The notes beneath the pieces are model-generated. The model was not told the origin of the DNA. It worked only from the letters and a program-made list of their open reading frames with translations, and ran no database searches. From Burkholderia plantarii (GTDB taxonomy: Bacteria > Pseudomonadota > Gammaproteobacteria > Burkholderiales > Burkholderiaceae), in contig NZ_CP007213.1 in the NCBI RefSeq assembly GCF_001411805.1, forward strand, positions 1,426,001 to 1,490,000: a stretch of 64,000 nucleotides of DNA. The letters run 5' to 3'. Below are positions 8,682 through 17,749 of the stretch, one piece after another. How positions within the stretch are numbered: the stretch's first letter is position 1; every line of letters starts with the position of its first letter. Both the position numbers and the translations under genes were made by a program.

Positions 8682-9674
8682 TCAGGCGCCGGCCGGCTCC
8701 GCGCGCTTCGCCGCGAAGTCCCAGCGCTGCGCCTGCCGCGTGTCGACGCGCGCCGGCAGCAGGCCGGCCTTCAGGAACGCGTCGGCGATCTGTTGCTGCT
8801 CGCCGAAGTGGTCGGCCGTGACGGCGCGCACCGCGTAGCTGCGCCGCGCGTTGGCGCGCTCGATGGTCGCCGCGTCGAGGCCCCAGATCGGCGCGAGCAG
8901 CGCGGCCGCGTCGGCCGGATGGGCGCGCAGCCACTCGCCCGCGCGCGTCAGTTCGTCGAACAGCACTTGCAGCACCGCCGGATGCGCGGCGGCATAGTCG
9001 CTCGACGCGAGGTAATAGCGCTGATACGAGGCAAGGCCGGTGCCGTCGGCCAGCACCTTCACGTCGGGGCGGCGGTCCACCGAGGCGACGTAGGGATCCC
9101 AGGTGATCCACGCGCCCACGCTGCCGCGCTCGAACGCGGCGCGGCCGTCGGCCGGCGTCAGGTAGTGGACCGACACGTCGGCCGGCGCGAGCCCCGCGCG
9201 GGCCAGCGCGGCGAGCAGCAGGTAGTGGCTGCCGGCCGCCTTGGTGGTGGCGATGTCCTTGCCCTTCAGCGCGGCCAGCGTGTCGATGCCGCCGCCGCGC
9301 TTGACGAGGATCGCCTGCGCGGCGGGCGACGGCGCTTCCTGCGCGACGTAGACGAAACGCGCGTGCGCGGCCTGCGCGAACACCGGCACCGTGTCGGCCA
9401 CGTCGGCGCTGAAATCGACGGCGCCCACGTTGAGCGCCTCGGTGAGCGGCAGACCGCTCGCGAACTCGTGCCATTCCACGCGCGTGCGCAGCGGCGCGAG
9501 CGCCTGGTCCAGCGTGCCGCGCGCCTTCAGCAGCGTGATCAGCGTCGACGATTTCTGGTAGCCGATCCGCAGCACGCCGGCGGCCGGCTGCTGCGCGCGC
9601 GCGAGCGGGCCGGCGGCGGACAGCGCCAGTGCCAGCAGGGAACGGGAGAACGCGCGGCGCGACAGTCGGGACAT
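8682..9674 (-). CDS. Second SsuA-like substrate-binding protein
   Basis: 330 residues with an RR-containing signal (MSRLSRRAFSRSLLALALSAAG, cleaved near ARAQQ). It is paralogous to the preceding protein: both share LRIGYQK, LKARGTL, GAVDF/V, FAQA, YLTPADGRAAFE-type and W-I/V-TWDPY segments. As with its partner, no ATPase or permease accompanies it. A flavin reductase on the same strand 139 bp upstream would suit sulfonate desulfonation, where FMNH2 is consumed, but no monooxygenase gene (ssuD) is present. The exact ligand is unknown. Confidence 0.85.
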   Translation of the reverse strand: MSRLSRRAFSRSLLALALSAAGPLARAQQPAAGVLRIGYQKSSTLITLLKARGTLDQALAPLRTRVEWHEFASGLPLTEALNVGAVDFSADVADTVPVFAQAAHARFVYVAQEAPSPAAQAILVKRGGGIDTLAALKGKDIATTKAAGSHYLLLAALARAGLAPADVSVHYLTPADGRAAFERGSVGAWITWDPYVASVDRRPDVKVLADGTGLASYQRYYLASSDYAAAHPAVLQVLFDELTRAGEWLRAHPADAAALLAPIWGLDAATIERANARRSYAVRAVTADHFGEQQQIADAFLKAGLLPARVDTRQAQRWDFAAKRAEPAGA

Positions 9675-9813
9675 GAGGCGGATTCCGGATGATCGGGGAA
9701 AGGGAATCCGCTACGTTACCGGGTTCGACTGCTGCGGCGAACCGATCATTTCAGCTATCGATTCGAGCGGCGGGACTATCGCGCGCATCGCTCGTCGGAG
9801 CCGGGCGCCAGGC

Positions 9814-10371
9814 TCAGATATCGACCTGGAACGACTTCCACCGATGCATGCGTTCGCGCAGGTCGAAGATCTCGCCGTCGGCGGTGAACGTGCCGTCGCC
9901 GCGATGGTGCAGCACGCGGCGCTCGTCGCGCGCGTCGTTGACGCCGGCCGCCACCGCCCGCAGCACGAACAGGTCGTGGCGTTCGGCGAGCGAATCGTCC
10001 TCGACCACGCATTCGAGGTTGTAGAGGCAGTCGGCGAGGCGCGGCGCGCGCACGCGCTTCGACGGCGCGGTGGCGAGCCCGAAGCGTTCGAACTTGTCGA
10101 GATCGGCGCCGCTGCAGTTGCCGATGTCCACCAGCGCGCCGGCCCAGTCGGCGCCCGGCACCGCGATCACGCATTCGCCGGTGTCGCGCAGCGCCGCGTG
10201 GCTGTGGTCCCACGGGCCGATGATCGCGCCGATCAGCGGCGGGGCGTGGCGCATCACCATCATGAAGCCCATCGTCATCACGTTCGGGCGCTCGCCGTCG
10301 TGCGTGACGACCAGCACCACCGGGCCGGATTCGAGCATCCGGTAGGCCTTCGACGGATCGGTGTCGCGCAT
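9814..10371 (-). CDS. Flavin reductase-like FMN-binding protein
   Basis: 185 residues of the flavin-reductase-like split barrel. Recognisable pieces are GPVVLVVTHDGERPNVMTMGF near the start, PPLIGAIIGPWDHSHA, TGECVIAVPG and the C-terminal GDGTFTADGEIFDLRERMHR. Family members reduce FMN with NAD(P)H for a partner oxygenase or simply bind flavin. ATG 10371 is chosen because a GGAGA lies nine bases upstream; the frame stays open much further upstream only as a high-GC artefact. It is divergent from the AraC regulator, which may control it. Confidence 0.85.
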   Translation of the reverse strand: MRDTDPSKAYRMLESGPVVLVVTHDGERPNVMTMGFMMVMRHAPPLIGAIIGPWDHSHAALRDTGECVIAVPGADWAGALVDIGNCSGADLDKFERFGLATAPSKRVRAPRLADCLYNLECVVEDDSLAERHDLFVLRAVAAGVNDARDERRVLHHRGDGTFTADGEIFDLRERMHRWKSFQVDI

Positions 10372-10641
10372 CGCCGGGTCTCCTTGTCGGACGGATGAGG
10401 CGAGTCTACGCGCGCGGCGGCGCGCCGGCCTGCCATCGGTGTCGCCACGCAGGCCCGCCCCGGCGACGCCCTCGCTCGCGCAAGGCCGCCACGGCTGGCC
10501 GGCGCAGCGCGCCTCGCGCCAGGTCATGGCCGCCGCGAGCATTTCCCGTGCGCCGTGCGAAGGCCCGGCCGCGCCGTGAATCCGCACGCGCGCGATGGTA
10601 AATTGGCACCGTTGCGATTCCCGCCTCACGGCCGCCCCCGC
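10372..10641. promoter_or_regulatory. Divergent promoter region, flavin reductase / AraC regulator
   Basis: 270 bp between head-to-head genes. It must contain both promoters. The segment ATGGTAAATTGGCACC (about 10594-10609), the least GC-rich stretch, is a possible -10 region or leader for the AraC gene. No clear repeat of an AraC operator could be defined by eye. Confidence 0.35.
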
Positions 10642-11517
10642 ATGACCGATCGAACCGACCGCGCGCCGCGGCGTGCCGCCCCGCGGACCGAGGTCCGCAT
10701 CTGGCGCGCGCCCGAGCTGGCCGCCGAGTTGCTGCTCGGCGACTTTCACGATTTCTCCTACGACGTCCATACGCACGACACGGCCTGCTTCGCGCTGATC
10801 ACCTCGGGCGCGATCCGGATCCGGATGCGCGGCAGCGAGTTCGTCGCGAAGCAGGGCGACCTCTACGCGATCGACGCCGACGAGCCGCACGCCGGCTGGC
10901 CGGTGGACCAGGCCGGCTGGCGCCAGCGCACCGTGTACGTGCGCACCGAGCACCTGCGTTCGCTGCTCTCGGACGAGGCCGGCGGCCGGGCGCGCGGCGC
11001 GGTGCTGCGCGGGCCGATCATCGACGATGCGCGGCTCAGCGCGCTGCTGCGACGCGTGCATCACGATTCGGAGACCCAGGGCGGCGACGTGCTGGCGCGC
11101 GAGGAACATTACCTGCGCTTCGTCGAGCGGCTGTTCGAACGGCACGTCCACGAGCCGGTCGCGCCGCGCGCGGCGGGCGCCGCGCCGCGTGCCGTGCGTC
11201 TCGCGCGCGAGTTCCTCGACCACCGGCTCGACCAGCAGGTGCATCTCGACGAGATCGCGGGCGCGGCGGGACTGCCGATGTTTCGGCTGTTTCGCGCGTT
11301 CGAGCGCCATCTCGGCATGAGCCCGCATGCCTACCAGCGGCAGGCGCGGGTGCGCTCGGCGATCGCGCTGATCCGGCTCGGGCGGCCGCTGAGCGAGGTC
11401 GCGGCCACCGCCGGCTTCGCCGATCAGGCGCATCTGACGCGTTCGTTCCGGCGCATGATGGGCGTCACACCGGGCGTGTTCCGCGACGCGGCGCTCGGGC
11501 GGGCGCCGCGCGGCTGA
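10642..11517 (+). CDS. AraC-family transcriptional regulator with cupin sensor domain
   Basis: 291 residues. The N-terminal half is an AraC-type cupin (HTHDTACFALITSG at about 43-56, GDLYAIDADEPHAG at 72-85). The C-terminal half has the two helix-turn-helix units (about 201-222, HLDEIAGAAGLPMFRLFRAF; and 249-272, LSEVAATAGFADQAHLTRSF) followed by the family's GVTPGVFR. It probably senses a small molecule and regulates the divergent flavin reductase and/or the convergent DUF2000 gene. ATG 10642 is used rather than the earlier in-frame 10555 because the cupin begins soon after it. Confidence 0.9.
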   Translation: MTDRTDRAPRRAAPRTEVRIWRAPELAAELLLGDFHDFSYDVHTHDTACFALITSGAIRIRMRGSEFVAKQGDLYAIDADEPHAGWPVDQAGWRQRTVYVRTEHLRSLLSDEAGGRARGAVLRGPIIDDARLSALLRRVHHDSETQGGDVLAREEHYLRFVERLFERHVHEPVAPRAAGAAPRAVRLAREFLDHRLDQQVHLDEIAGAAGLPMFRLFRAFERHLGMSPHAYQRQARVRSAIALIRLGRPLSEVAATAGFADQAHLTRSFRRMMGVTPGVFRDAALGRAPRG

Positions 11518-11562
11518 GTGCAGGTGACGCCGACGGCTTCGGCGCGCCGGCGTCAGCCTTCC

Positions 11563-12012
11563 TTATTTGAGCAGGCCCAGGTTCGCGACCAGCTTGCCGA
11601 TCGCCTTGCGCGCGCCCACCAGCGCGATGCCGACGTAGCGCAGATCGGCCGTCGCGACCTCGGCAACGGCGGCGCCGAACGCCGCGTAGTCGGTGGTCTG
11701 CTGGCCCTGCACGGGAAAATCGACGACGTCGCAGCCGGCTGCGGCGGCCTTGTCGCGGATCGCGCTCAACGCGTCGGCCTCGGCCGCCAGCACCGTGATG
11801 CCGATCGGGATCAGCCCCGGATGCACGAGGCCCGAGGCATCGACGAGCGGCGCGCCGACCAGCGCCGGCTGGCGCTGCCCGACGGTCAGCGCCAGCACGG
11901 CGGCGGCGTTGGCCGCGCGGCCCGGCGGCAGCCGGCCGTCGACGACGATCACGCAGCGTTCCGCCAGCAGGGCGGGTTGGGCCGCGGCGAGCGGGAAAAC
12001 TTCCTGGGTCAT
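11563..12012 (-). CDS. DUF2000 family protein
   Basis: 149 residues. It shows the DUF2000 pattern: RCVIVVDGRLPPGRAANAAAVLALTVG (about 19-45), a central LIPIGITVLAA strand and a C-terminal RYVGIALVGARKAIGKLVANLGLLK helix. The family is small, cytoplasmic and of unknown biochemical function. It is often found next to AraC or LysR regulators, as here, where it converges on the AraC gene. A GGAGG-like site (TCCGGAGGACCC) precedes the ATG. Confidence 0.8.
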   Translation of the reverse strand: MTQEVFPLAAAQPALLAERCVIVVDGRLPPGRAANAAAVLALTVGQRQPALVGAPLVDASGLVHPGLIPIGITVLAAEADALSAIRDKAAAAGCDVVDFPVQGQQTTDYAAFGAAVAEVATADLRYVGIALVGARKAIGKLVANLGLLK

Positions 12013-12160
12013 GCTTGGGTCCTCCGGAACCGTCTGAAGAGGACGCCATTATTCGGCGCGCCGCGCCGCCGGTCTTGAACGCCATTGCAGCGCCCATGCC
12101 GCGCACGCCGTCGCCTGCCGGGCAGGCCGAGGTGGAAGCAAGCGGTGGAAAGCGCCGGGC

Positions 12161-13492
12161 TCAGTGGCTCCAGAGCTGCCAGAGCAGCGCGACGTTGAGC
12201 ACGAGGATCAATGCGGTGCAGGCCCAGGTCGCCGCGTGGACCCAGCCGCGTATCCGCCAGCGGCCCATCAGATCAGGATCGGCCGCGAAGCGCACCAGCG
12301 GGATCACGGCCAGCGGCAGCTGCAGGCTCAGCACGACCTGGCTCGCCACCAGCAGCTGCGCCGAGCCGTGATCGCCGAACGCGGCCACGGCCACCAGCGC
12401 CGGCCCGATCGCGAGCGCGCGCGTGAGGATCGCGCGCCGCGTGGGCGAGATGCGCAGCTTCAGGAAGCCCTCCATCACGATCTGCCCGGCGAGCGTGCCG
12501 GTCACGGTGGAGTTGAGCCCGCAGGCGAGCAGCGCCGCGGCGAACAGCAGGCTCGCCCAGCCGCTGCCGACCAGCGGCGCGAGCAGCCGGTGCGCGTCGG
12601 CCAGATCGTCCACGCTGGTGTGGCCGCTCGCATGGAACACGGCGGCGGCCACGATCAGCAGCGCCGCGTTGACGACGAACGCGAAACCGAGCGAGCCGAA
12701 CGTGTCGAAACCGACGCCGCGCATCGTGTCGGCGATCTCGGCGTCGCGCTCGCGGTGGCCGGCGGCGCCGTCGCGCGCGTCATGGCCGCCGCCGGCCGGC
12801 GGCGCGTGGCGCTTGACGAGCGCCGAGTGCAGGTAGAGGTTGTGCGGCATCACCGTGGCGCCGACGATGCCGGCCGCGAGCCAGACCATGCCGGCGTTGC
12901 GGACCAGCTCGGTGGACGGCACGAAGCCGCCGAGCGCGGCGGCCCAGTCGGGCCGCGCGAGCGCGACCTCGGCCACGAAGCACAGCGCGACGAACAGGAT
13001 CAGCGCGGCGACGCAGGCCTCGAGCGTGCGGTGGCCGCGCCGCTGCAGCGCGAGCATCGCGAAGGTGCCGACCGCCGAGATCAGCACGCCGGCCAGCAGC
13101 GGCACGTGCAGCAGCATCTGCAAGGCCACCGCGCAGCCCACCACCTCGGCCACGTCGCAGGCGATGATCGCGGCCTCGGTGGCGAGCCAGAGCGCGAGCG
13201 TGGCGCGCGGCGAGAGCCGTTCCCGGCACAGCTCGGCCAGATCGCGCCCGGTCACCACGCCGACCCGCGCGGCCACCCATTGCAGCAGCACGGCGATCAC
13301 GCTCGCGAGCGCGACCACGCTGAGCAACTGATAGCCGAACTGCGCGCCGCCCGCCAGCGCGGTGGCCCAGTTGCCCGGATCCATGTAGCCGACCGCGACC
13401 AGCGCGCCGGCCCCGGCGTAGCGGGTCCATGGCGTGGGCGGGCGAAGGGGGCGCACGGGCGAGGGCAGGGAGGGCATTAGCGGGTCGGGCAT
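12161..13492 (-). CDS. mntH: Nramp-family Mn2+/Fe2+ transporter MntH
   Basis: 443 residues, about eleven transmembrane helices. Both metal-binding signatures are present: DPGN at 38-41 (GYMDPGNWATA) and MPH at 215-217 (ATVMPHNLYLHSALV). The loop after the MPH helix (about 229-252) is enlarged and rich in His, Gly and Asp. The protein imports Mn2+ or Fe2+ with protons. ATG 13492 is chosen because the preceding sequence contains the Fur box and is non-coding; a second ATG at 13477 is possible. Regulation by iron through Fur is strongly suggested by the upstream site. Confidence 0.92.
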   Translation of the reverse strand: MPDPLMPSLPSPVRPLRPPTPWTRYAGAGALVAVGYMDPGNWATALAGGAQFGYQLLSVVALASVIAVLLQWVAARVGVVTGRDLAELCRERLSPRATLALWLATEAAIIACDVAEVVGCAVALQMLLHVPLLAGVLISAVGTFAMLALQRRGHRTLEACVAALILFVALCFVAEVALARPDWAAALGGFVPSTELVRNAGMVWLAAGIVGATVMPHNLYLHSALVKRHAPPAGGGHDARDGAAGHRERDAEIADTMRGVGFDTFGSLGFAFVVNAALLIVAAAVFHASGHTSVDDLADAHRLLAPLVGSGWASLLFAAALLACGLNSTVTGTLAGQIVMEGFLKLRISPTRRAILTRALAIGPALVAVAAFGDHGSAQLLVASQVVLSLQLPLAVIPLVRFAADPDLMGRWRIRGWVHAATWACTALILVLNVALLWQLWSH

Positions 13493-13545
13493 CGGTCGGG
13501 GTCCGGCTGCAATCGGAAGAATAGCGGCACGCCGCAGTGAGTTTT

Positions 13546-13564
13546 GATAATGATAATTATTCTC
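13546..13564 (-). promoter_or_regulatory. Fur box upstream of mntH
   Basis: GATAATGATAATTATTCTC matches 17 of 19 positions of the consensus Fur operator GATAATGATAATCATTATC. It lies 54 bp upstream of the mntH start in an otherwise GC-rich spacer, where a repressor site would overlap the promoter. Fur-type regulation of mntH homologues is known in other bacteria. Confidence 0.85.
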
Positions 13565-13876
13565 ATTCGTATCTGGCAATGAAAAATATCGATTTCCTCG
13601 ATAGCGGTGCCGGCATCGGGAATGGGGAGTGATCGCTAGGACGCGCCGGGAGCGGGTGGCGTGATGGGGGAAGCGGTGCCGGGCAGCGGGCGGACGGCGG
13701 CGATCGTGGCGGATGCCGGAAATCACGGCGCAAGGCTCGAGCCTGCCGGGGAACGTCCCTCGTCGGATCAATCGAAGGACGGCGCGCGTGCCGGGTAGTG
13801 GCGAGGCGGGCGGTTCGCGTGCGTCGCGCGAGCGGCGCGAAGCGGGGTAGCGGGGTAGCGGGGCAGCGGGGCAAGC
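13565..13876. other. Intergenic with a short GCGGGGTA-type tandem repeat
   Basis: About 310 bp between the mntH promoter and the reductase terminator. At about 13834-13873 the unit AGCGGGGT/C is repeated four to five times in tandem (gcggggtagcggggtagcggggcagcggggca), a small low-complexity repeat. No ORF is supported. Confidence 0.4.
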
Positions 13877-13913
13877 GCCGGGCGGGCGGCCCGGATGCGC
13901 CCGCCCGCCCGGC
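13877..13913 (-). terminator. Hairpin after the ketopantoate-reductase-family gene
   Basis: A GC-only inverted repeat (GCCGGGCGGGCG and its complement CGCCCGCCCGGC, 8-12 nt apart) ends about 13 bp beyond the stop codon of the leftward gene. It has no U-tract. It is probably a 3' end hairpin. Confidence 0.45.
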
Positions 13914-13925
13914 TACCCGGTCGCG

Positions 13926-14861
13926 TCAGGCTTGCGCGCGCCGCGCCTCGTAGGCGCAGAGATTCGCGTAGGCCACGCGCAGCAGCGACAGCGTGGTGGC
14001 GTCGTGCTGTTCGAGCCCGCCGCGCGAGATCAGGTCGCCCACCACGTGCGCGGCCTCGATCGGCGCGCCGTTGAGCATGTCGCGCAGCATCGAGGCCGTC
14101 ATCGGCGAACCGGGCGCGTAGAGCATCGCGGTGGCGCGTTCGATGGTGGCCGCGCCGGCCGCGAAGCCGTTGTGGCGCGCGATCGACAGGCATTCGTCGA
14201 AGATCGAGCCGATCAGCCGCTTGCCGTCCGGCGCGGCGAGGATCTCGCCGAGCGAGGCGCGGCAGAGCGTGGTGCTGCAGGCGAGCGTGGCGAGGAACAC
14301 CCACTTGTCCCACATCCGCTGGCGGATCGCCTCGTCGGCCTGCACCTCGAAGCCGGCGCCCGACAGCTCGCCGAGGATTGCCGTCACGCGTGCGTCGGGG
14401 CCGCCCGCGAGCGCGCCGAACGTGATCGCGTGCAGTTCGTTCAGGTGCGCGATCTCGTGGCGTTCGTTCAGCGTCGCCGCGATCACGCACTGGCCGCCCA
14501 GCACGCGCGCCTCGCCGAACTGCCGGGTCAGCACGTCGATGTGGCGCATGCCGTTGAGCAGCGGCAGGATCCGCGTGTCCGGGCCGACCGCCGGCGCGAA
14601 CGAGGCGATCGCGCCGTCGAGGCCGTAGGCCTTGCAGCTCAGCACGATCAGGTCGTAGTGGCCGTCGATCGCGGCGGCGTCCACGGTCTTCACGTCGGCC
14701 AGCGTCAGGTCGCCGTGCGGGCTGCGGATCACCAGCCCGTCCGCATGCAGTTGCGCGGCGCGGGCGGGGCGCACCAGAAACGAGACGTCGCGGCCCGCGT
14801 TCGCGAGCCGCCCGCCGAAATACCCGCCGACGGCGCCGGCGCCTACTATCAGAATTCGCAT
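13926..14861 (-). CDS. 2-dehydropantoate 2-reductase (ketopantoate reductase) family protein
   Basis: 311 residues. It begins with the NADPH-binding MRILIVGAGAVGGYFGG (GxGxxG at 7-12) and continues with LIVLSCKAYGLDGAI, LLNGMRH and the C-terminal ApbA segment including MWDKWVFLATLA (catalytic-lysine region) and SMLRDMLNGAPIEAAHVVGDL. The reaction is NADPH reduction of ketopantoate to pantoate for coenzyme A synthesis. Burkholderia carry several paralogues, so this one may use another 2-keto acid. A GGAGT precedes ATG 14861 by eight bases. The gene is divergent from the metallophosphoesterase. Confidence 0.88.
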   Translation of the reverse strand: MRILIVGAGAVGGYFGGRLANAGRDVSFLVRPARAAQLHADGLVIRSPHGDLTLADVKTVDAAAIDGHYDLIVLSCKAYGLDGAIASFAPAVGPDTRILPLLNGMRHIDVLTRQFGEARVLGGQCVIAATLNERHEIAHLNELHAITFGALAGGPDARVTAILGELSGAGFEVQADEAIRQRMWDKWVFLATLACSTTLCRASLGEILAAPDGKRLIGSIFDECLSIARHNGFAAGAATIERATAMLYAPGSPMTASMLRDMLNGAPIEAAHVVGDLISRGGLEQHDATTLSLLRVAYANLCAYEARRAQA

Positions 14862-15287
14862 CGTCACTCCAGGGTGGATCGGTGGCGCCGGGCAGGGCCG
14901 GCACCATCGAGGATTGTCGCAGACCGGGCCGGCTCGTGCCGCGAGCTTGGGTGGGCACGAGCGCGGATGCACGACGGGCCCGGGGGGGCAAAGGTGACGA
15001 ATCCGGTGGTGGTTGCCCGGAAGCCTGCCGCGCTTCCGGCGCGACGGGGAGCGGCCGGGCGGACGGCGAGCGGTGACGACCGGACCAGCTGCGATGACGA
15101 AATGCGCCGCCGGCGCAGCCCGGCGGCGGTCCGGTTCGGGCGCGCACGCGTTCAGCGGCGCCGTGATACCGTCTCGACGGGACGCGGCACGATGGCCGGC
15201 CGGCACCGGCAGGCGGCGTGCCGCGCGATCGTGAGCGAATGCGGACGGCCGCGCGGCGGCCGGCGGGCAGCGGAGGATGGTGGCTTG
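14862..15287. other. Divergent intergenic region, no gene supported
   Basis: 426 bp between the reductase (leftward) and the metallophosphoesterase (rightward). Long open frames run through it on both strands but are arginine/alanine-rich shadows. It should contain both promoters. A GGAGG at 15272-15276 serves the rightward gene. Confidence 0.35.
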
Positions 15288-16052
15288 ATGCGGATCTTTG
15301 CGTTATCGGACATCCACGTCGATTTCGACGGCAACGCGGAGTGGGTCGCGTCGCTGTCGCGCGACGACTATCGCGACGACGTGCTGATCCTGGCCGGCGA
15401 CGTGTCCGACCTGGCCGGCCGGCTCGAACAGTGCCTCGACGCGTTCGCGAGCCGGTTTCGCCAGGTGTTCTTCGTGCCGGGCAACCACGATCTCTGGGTG
15501 ATCCGCGACGCACCGGCCATGACGTCGCTCGACAAGTTCGAGCAGGTCGCGCGCATCGTCGAGAACTGCGGCGCGACGATGCGCGCCGGCGTGGTGGGCG
15601 GCGTCTCGATCGTGCCGCTGTTCGGCTGGTACGACGGATCGTTCGGCCTGCCCGGCCCCGAGCTGACCGACGCGTGGATGGATTTCCACGCCTGCCGCTG
15701 GCCCGCCGGATGGTCCGCCGGGCACATCACCGAGCACTTCATCGGCAGCAACGAGCCGGTCGCGCCGCGCGCCGGCGCGCTCACCATCACGTTCTCGCAC
15801 TTCCTGCCGCGCATCGACCTGATGCCCGACTACATCCCGCAAGCACGCCGCATGCTCTATCCGGTGCTCGGCAGCAGCCGGATCGAGGCGTTGATCCGGC
15901 GTGTCGACTCCGACATCCACGTGTACGGCCACAGCCACGTCAATCGCGACGTGTCGATCGACGGCATCCGCTACGTCAACAACGCGTTCGGCTATCCGCA
16001 CGAGACGCGGATCACGCAGAAGGCGTTGAAGTGCATTCATGAGGTGGGTTGA
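15288..16052 (+). CDS. Calcineurin-like metallophosphoesterase
   Basis: 254 residues with the complete metal-binding set of the superfamily: D8-x-H10 (SDIHVDF), G-D38 (LILAGDVSD), G-N66-H67-D68 (VPGNHDLW), a histidine in FSHFLPR and a C-terminal G-H-S-H (YGHSHVNRD). It is cytoplasmic. Such enzymes hydrolyse phosphomonoesters, phosphodiesters or nucleotides with two metal ions; the substrate is not predictable. Start 15288 has a GGAGG about eleven bases upstream, whereas the earlier in-frame sequence lacks any fold. Confidence 0.85.
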   Translation: MRIFALSDIHVDFDGNAEWVASLSRDDYRDDVLILAGDVSDLAGRLEQCLDAFASRFRQVFFVPGNHDLWVIRDAPAMTSLDKFEQVARIVENCGATMRAGVVGGVSIVPLFGWYDGSFGLPGPELTDAWMDFHACRWPAGWSAGHITEHFIGSNEPVAPRAGALTITFSHFLPRIDLMPDYIPQARRMLYPVLGSSRIEALIRRVDSDIHVYGHSHVNRDVSIDGIRYVNNAFGYPHETRITQKALKCIHEVG

Positions 16053-16399
16053 GGGCGGCGAGCCGGGTCGGCTCGATTACCGGATGTGTAACCAGTAAAA
16101 TAAATATTGAAAAGTTACTTGATCTGGTTAAAATGGGCGCCTCCTCGGTCGGCGGAGGTGCTTGGACGCTCATGAGGCAATGCCACCGGCATCGCTCGCG
16201 GATGGGCTCCGATGCACGCATGCCAATGATCAGGATGACGAAACGATCGATTCGGAGCAGGCGATAAATGGCCGGCACCCGGATCGCGATCCGGCTGATC
16301 CGGTGCGTCCGGCGACGACGGACGCCGGATTCCGCGACGATGGCTTCGCTGCCATCGTCGCAACGATTTATCTCGAAATTTTCATCGAACGGAAACGAC
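16053..16399. other. Intergenic region with an AT-rich segment
   Basis: 347 bp upstream of the MFS gene. The first ~85 bp are unusually AT-rich for this genome (gtaaaataaatattgaaaag and following) and contain the promoter listed separately. AACCAG (16090-16095) and CTGGTT (16124-16129) form an inverted repeat around it. No ORF is supported. Confidence 0.4.
16107..16134 (+). promoter_or_regulatory. Candidate sigma-70 promoter
   Basis: TTGAAA at 16107-16112 and TAAAAT at 16129-16134 are separated by 16 bp and match the -35 and -10 boxes at 5/6 and 5/6. The surrounding DNA is AT-rich. If used, transcription would run rightwards with a leader of about 260 nt before the MFS start at 16400. Confidence 0.4.
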
Positions 16400-17662
16400 A
16401 TGCGCGGCGATCCTCCCACGACGCATTACCCCACCACCCGCGAGGCGGGCGGCGCCGCGATCGCGCCGCCAGTCAAGGCCGCCGAAACGGGTGCGTCCGG
16501 CGGCCGGCGGGGCGAATGGAGCCTGATCGTCGCGATCGTGCTGGTGGCGATCAACCTGCGGCCCGGGATCGTCTCGATCGGCCCGGTGCTGCCCGCGATC
16601 CAGCACGAATTCGGCGTTTCGCACGCCACCGCCTCGCTGCTGACGGCGATTCCCGACCTGCTGATGGGCCTGCTCGCGCTGCCCACGCCATGGCTCGCGC
16701 GCCGCTTCGGCCGCAACGCGGTGCTGCTGGCCGCGCTGGTGCTGCTGTCGATCGCCAGCGTGGCGCGGGCGTTCGCGCCGGACACGTCCGTGCTGCTGGC
16801 GACGACGGTGGGCGTCGGCGCCGGCATCGCGATCTCCGGCGCGCTGTTCGGCGGCCTGATCAAGGCGAAATTTCCGACCCGCGCGGCGATGTTGATGGGC
16901 CTCTACGCCACGGCGCTGTCGTTTGGCAGCACGATCGCGGCGGCGGCCACCGGCTTCGTCGCGGCCCACGCGGGCAGCTGGCGCGCCGGGGTCGGCATCT
17001 GGGGCGTGCTCGGCATCGTCGCGATCGCCGGGGCGCGGCTGGCGGCGCGCCCGGACGGCCGCGACGCGAAGCCGGCCAGCGCCGCGCGCGCGCCTCGGCT
17101 GCCGTTCCGGAATCCGAAAGCGTGGCTCGTCGCGCTCTATTTCGCCTGCGACAACCTGCTGTTCTACGCGCTGCTGTCGTGGCTGTCGCCCGCCTGTCGC
17201 GAGCGCGGCCTGTCCGCCGAACATGCCGGCCTCGTGCTGGCCGCGTTCATGGCCGTGTTCACTGTCGCGAACCCGCTCATCGGCGCGCTGAGCCGCAAGC
17301 ACGACCGGCGCGGCTGGCTGCTGCTCTGCGCGGCGTTGACCACGGCCGGGCTGGCCGGCATCGCGTGGCTGCCCGCGGACTGGCCGCTGCTGTGGGTGGC
17401 GCTGGCCGCCGCCGGCCTCGCGGGCGGCTTCACGCTCGGCATGACGCTGCCGCTCGACAACACGCACGGCGCCGACGAAGCGAACAGCTGGAACGCGTTC
17501 GTGCTTCTGGTGGGCTATCTGATCGCCGCGTGCGGGCCGTTCGCGGTCGGCATCCTGCGTGACCGCACCGGCAGTTTCGATCTGCCGATGGCGTGCCTGG
17601 TCGGCGTGGGCGTGGCGATGGCGCTGCTCGCGCCGTTCCTGAAGCCGCGCGTCGCGGGTTGA
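16400..17662 (+). CDS. MFS transporter, CynX/NimT type
   Basis: 420 residues with twelve predicted membrane helices after a hydrophilic N-terminus of about 45 residues. The start of helix 1 carries the CynX-family INLRPGIVSIGPVLPAI (cyanate/2-nitroimidazole exporter group, residues about 53-69). Loop 2-3 has PWLARRFGRN, in the position of the MFS loop signature. Members export cyanate, 2-nitroimidazole, glucose analogues or drugs; the substrate here is unknown. ATG 16400 has GGAAACG close upstream. No cyanase or nitroimidazole gene is adjacent. Confidence 0.85.
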   Translation: MRGDPPTTHYPTTREAGGAAIAPPVKAAETGASGGRRGEWSLIVAIVLVAINLRPGIVSIGPVLPAIQHEFGVSHATASLLTAIPDLLMGLLALPTPWLARRFGRNAVLLAALVLLSIASVARAFAPDTSVLLATTVGVGAGIAISGALFGGLIKAKFPTRAAMLMGLYATALSFGSTIAAAATGFVAAHAGSWRAGVGIWGVLGIVAIAGARLAARPDGRDAKPASAARAPRLPFRNPKAWLVALYFACDNLLFYALLSWLSPACRERGLSAEHAGLVLAAFMAVFTVANPLIGALSRKHDRRGWLLLCAALTTAGLAGIAWLPADWPLLWVALAAAGLAGGFTLGMTLPLDNTHGADEANSWNAFVLLVGYLIAACGPFAVGILRDRTGSFDLPMACLVGVGVAMALLAPFLKPRVAG

Positions 17663-17749
17663 CGGCCGCGTTCGCGCGGGCCGGCGCCGGGCCGCGATCG
17701 GCGAGGCCCGTGCGGCGCCATAACTCGTTGCGGATACAACCGGAAACGC

